Made by a program: the position numbers and the translations under genes. DNA of 64,000 nt, from contig NZ_LT670817.1 of NCBI RefSeq assembly GCF_900129425.1, forward strand, positions 2,728,001 through 2,792,000, read 5' to 3'. The stretch comes from Bradyrhizobium erythrophlei. GTDB taxonomy: Bacteria; Pseudomonadota; Alphaproteobacteria; Rhizobiales; Xanthobacteraceae. Within the stretch, counting starts at the first letter, position 1, and each line of letters starts with the position of its first letter. Below, piece by piece: positions 63,224 to 64,000 of this stretch. The notes beneath the pieces are model-generated. The model had not been told where the DNA came from, ran no database searches, and saw nothing but the letters and a program-made list of their open reading frames with translations.

Positions 63224-63616
63224 CTAGCCGCCTTTTAATCTGAGCCAGCCACGCTTCGTATAGGCCGGGCCAAGGCCACAGAGATTGTTCTGTTGCCGTC
63301 TTTGTTCTAGGACACTCATAACCATGTTCACCCGCCGGGTTACTTCGGGTATCAGATAGGCTCGATTGAATGGTTGGTTATCGAGCGTCTGCGCGTATGC
63401 TGCCATAACTGCCGCTCGGATGTTTTCACCCACGCCCATCCGGTCACCTATTGTTTCGGCGGCATTCGGCACCATCTCGTAGTCCGGGCAGTCCGCGTAT
63501 ACGGTGGCAGAACCGATCTCTTGCGATATGAACTGGGCCTCTTCGTCGGCAAGAGGTGCGGCGCGAGCTATGCCCAATAGGGCGAGCCCTACGACTGCAA
63601 ATCCTAAACGTTTCAT
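63224..63616 (-). CDS. Exported protein of unknown function
   Basis: A 130-residue protein with a Sec signal peptide (MKRLGFAVVGLALLGIARAA) and a helical body with two cysteines (YADCPDYEM, NLCGLGP). The ATG at 63616 starts the signal peptide; an upstream in-frame start adds a hydrophilic leader and is rejected. Unknown function. Confidence 0.72.
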   Translation of the reverse strand: MKRLGFAVVGLALLGIARAAPLADEEAQFISQEIGSATVYADCPDYEMVPNAAETIGDRMGVGENIRAAVMAAYAQTLDNQPFNRAYLIPEVTRRVNMVMSVLEQRRQQNNLCGLGPAYTKRGWLRLKGG

Positions 63617-63830
63617 CGTTGAGATCTTTGATCCTTCTAGGCGGTTCAAGTCGGCTTTGTAGCTCGAAATCAGTCGTCAAAGCAAAATAGGCCACTGCGA
63701 AAATCAAATTAGGCCACTGAGGGTCGAAACAGGCCAGTACCCCCCAGGCCCATAGGAACAGACCGAGAAACCAGAACTTTCGGTGAATGAGGCGAGCGGC
63801 AAGGGGACGTCGGTCGGCCTGTGATGCCAT
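63444..63830 (-). CDS. Possible small two-span membrane protein
   Basis: A 128-residue frame whose first half is convincing: LIHRKFWFLGLFLWAWGVLA, CFDPQWPNLIFAVAYFALTT (two hydrophobic helices). The second half overlaps the gene at 63224-63616 in another frame and is basic and unstructured, so the real stop may have been lost or the frame may be a relic. No ribosome-binding site. Confidence 0.35.
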   Translation of the reverse strand: MASQADRRPLAARLIHRKFWFLGLFLWAWGVLACFDPQWPNLIFAVAYFALTTDFELQSRLEPPRRIKDLNDETFRICSRRARPIGHSSRRTSCRRRGPVHIARDRFCHRIRGLPGLRDGAECRRNNR

Positions 63831-64000
63831 CGCCATCGGGTGGCCTCGGTGCCTTCGCGAAAGGAGGCATAGCCGAAACACCAACGGGGCAGTTGGGTGG
63901 GAACCAAGCGCCGACCCAAAAATCATTGAAAAGATTGACGAACTTGCTCGCGATTGGTTTGCGTTTGTAGCGGGGGTCAATTCCGGAACATTCATCGCAT
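63823..64000 (+). CDS. Partial gene running off the right end
   Basis: The frame is open from ATG 63823 to the window end and reads GAFAKGGIAETPTGAVGWEP then DPKIIEKIDELARDWFAFVA and GVNSGTF. The last part is protein-like (amphipathic helix). It overlaps the minus-strand frame 63444-63830 by 8 bases at most. No ribosome-binding site near the ATG, so the start may be wrong or the gene truncated at its 5' end. Confidence 0.4.

Overview
The window looks like a chromosome segment of a Bradyrhizobium-type alphaproteobacterium (Nitrobacteraceae). The evidence is high GC with many GTG/TTG starts, a MucR-family regulator, DUF5330, DUF1491 and DUF2336 proteins, a Flp pilin, a stand-alone Ku protein, and a ccmI-ccmE-ccmF-ccmH cluster followed by degP and an OmpR-type regulator, an order familiar from rhizobia. 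No rRNA, tRNA or CRISPR array was recognised.

Region 1 (1-44510) is ordinary chromosomal backbone. From left to right it holds: the C-terminal part of a HerA-like ATPase; a GT87 membrane glycosyltransferase; an M20 peptidase; a RAYT transposase framed by inverted REP sequences; a class II aldolase and a GT39 glycosyltransferase; mucR, sufE and DUF5330; a membrane PAS histidine kinase and a peptidoglycan-binding protein; hflX; DUF1491 and DUF2336 proteins; DUF1254, DUF1214 and penicillin-binding protein 1A in one operon; a YcgN protein; a DHA2 exporter; a five-GAF histidine kinase with a single-domain response regulator; a thiamine-diphosphate enzyme; a Flp pilin of only 54 residues; Ku; an OmpR/HK pair; the cytochrome c maturation genes; degP and another OmpR regulator. 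Three CtrA-like motifs lie upstream of cell-cycle or surface genes (the PAS kinase, the DUF2336 protein and the pilin).

Region 2 (about 44511 to the right end) is an accessory island. The OmpR regulator at 43794-44510 is not followed by a histidine kinase; its place is taken by a small excisionase-like HTH gene. Base composition drops, genes become short and mostly anonymous, and remnants of phage genes appear: a P27-type small terminase, an HK97-type prohead protease domain joined to a frameshifted DUF4145 protein, and an HNH endonuclease. The island ends, within the window, with a translationally coupled OLD-type nuclease and UvrD-like helicase, the two-gene architecture of the Gabija anti-phage system.

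The two most unusual signals are in the island. One is a roughly 100-nt, strongly structured sequence present twice, each time directly in front of the Shine-Dalgarno site of an unrelated minus-strand gene (49422-49559 and 50375-50516); it has the layout of a cis-acting RNA switch. The other is a 15-bp sequence repeated three times around two minus-strand gene cassettes next to the terminase gene (54773-55917), which suggests cassette insertion.
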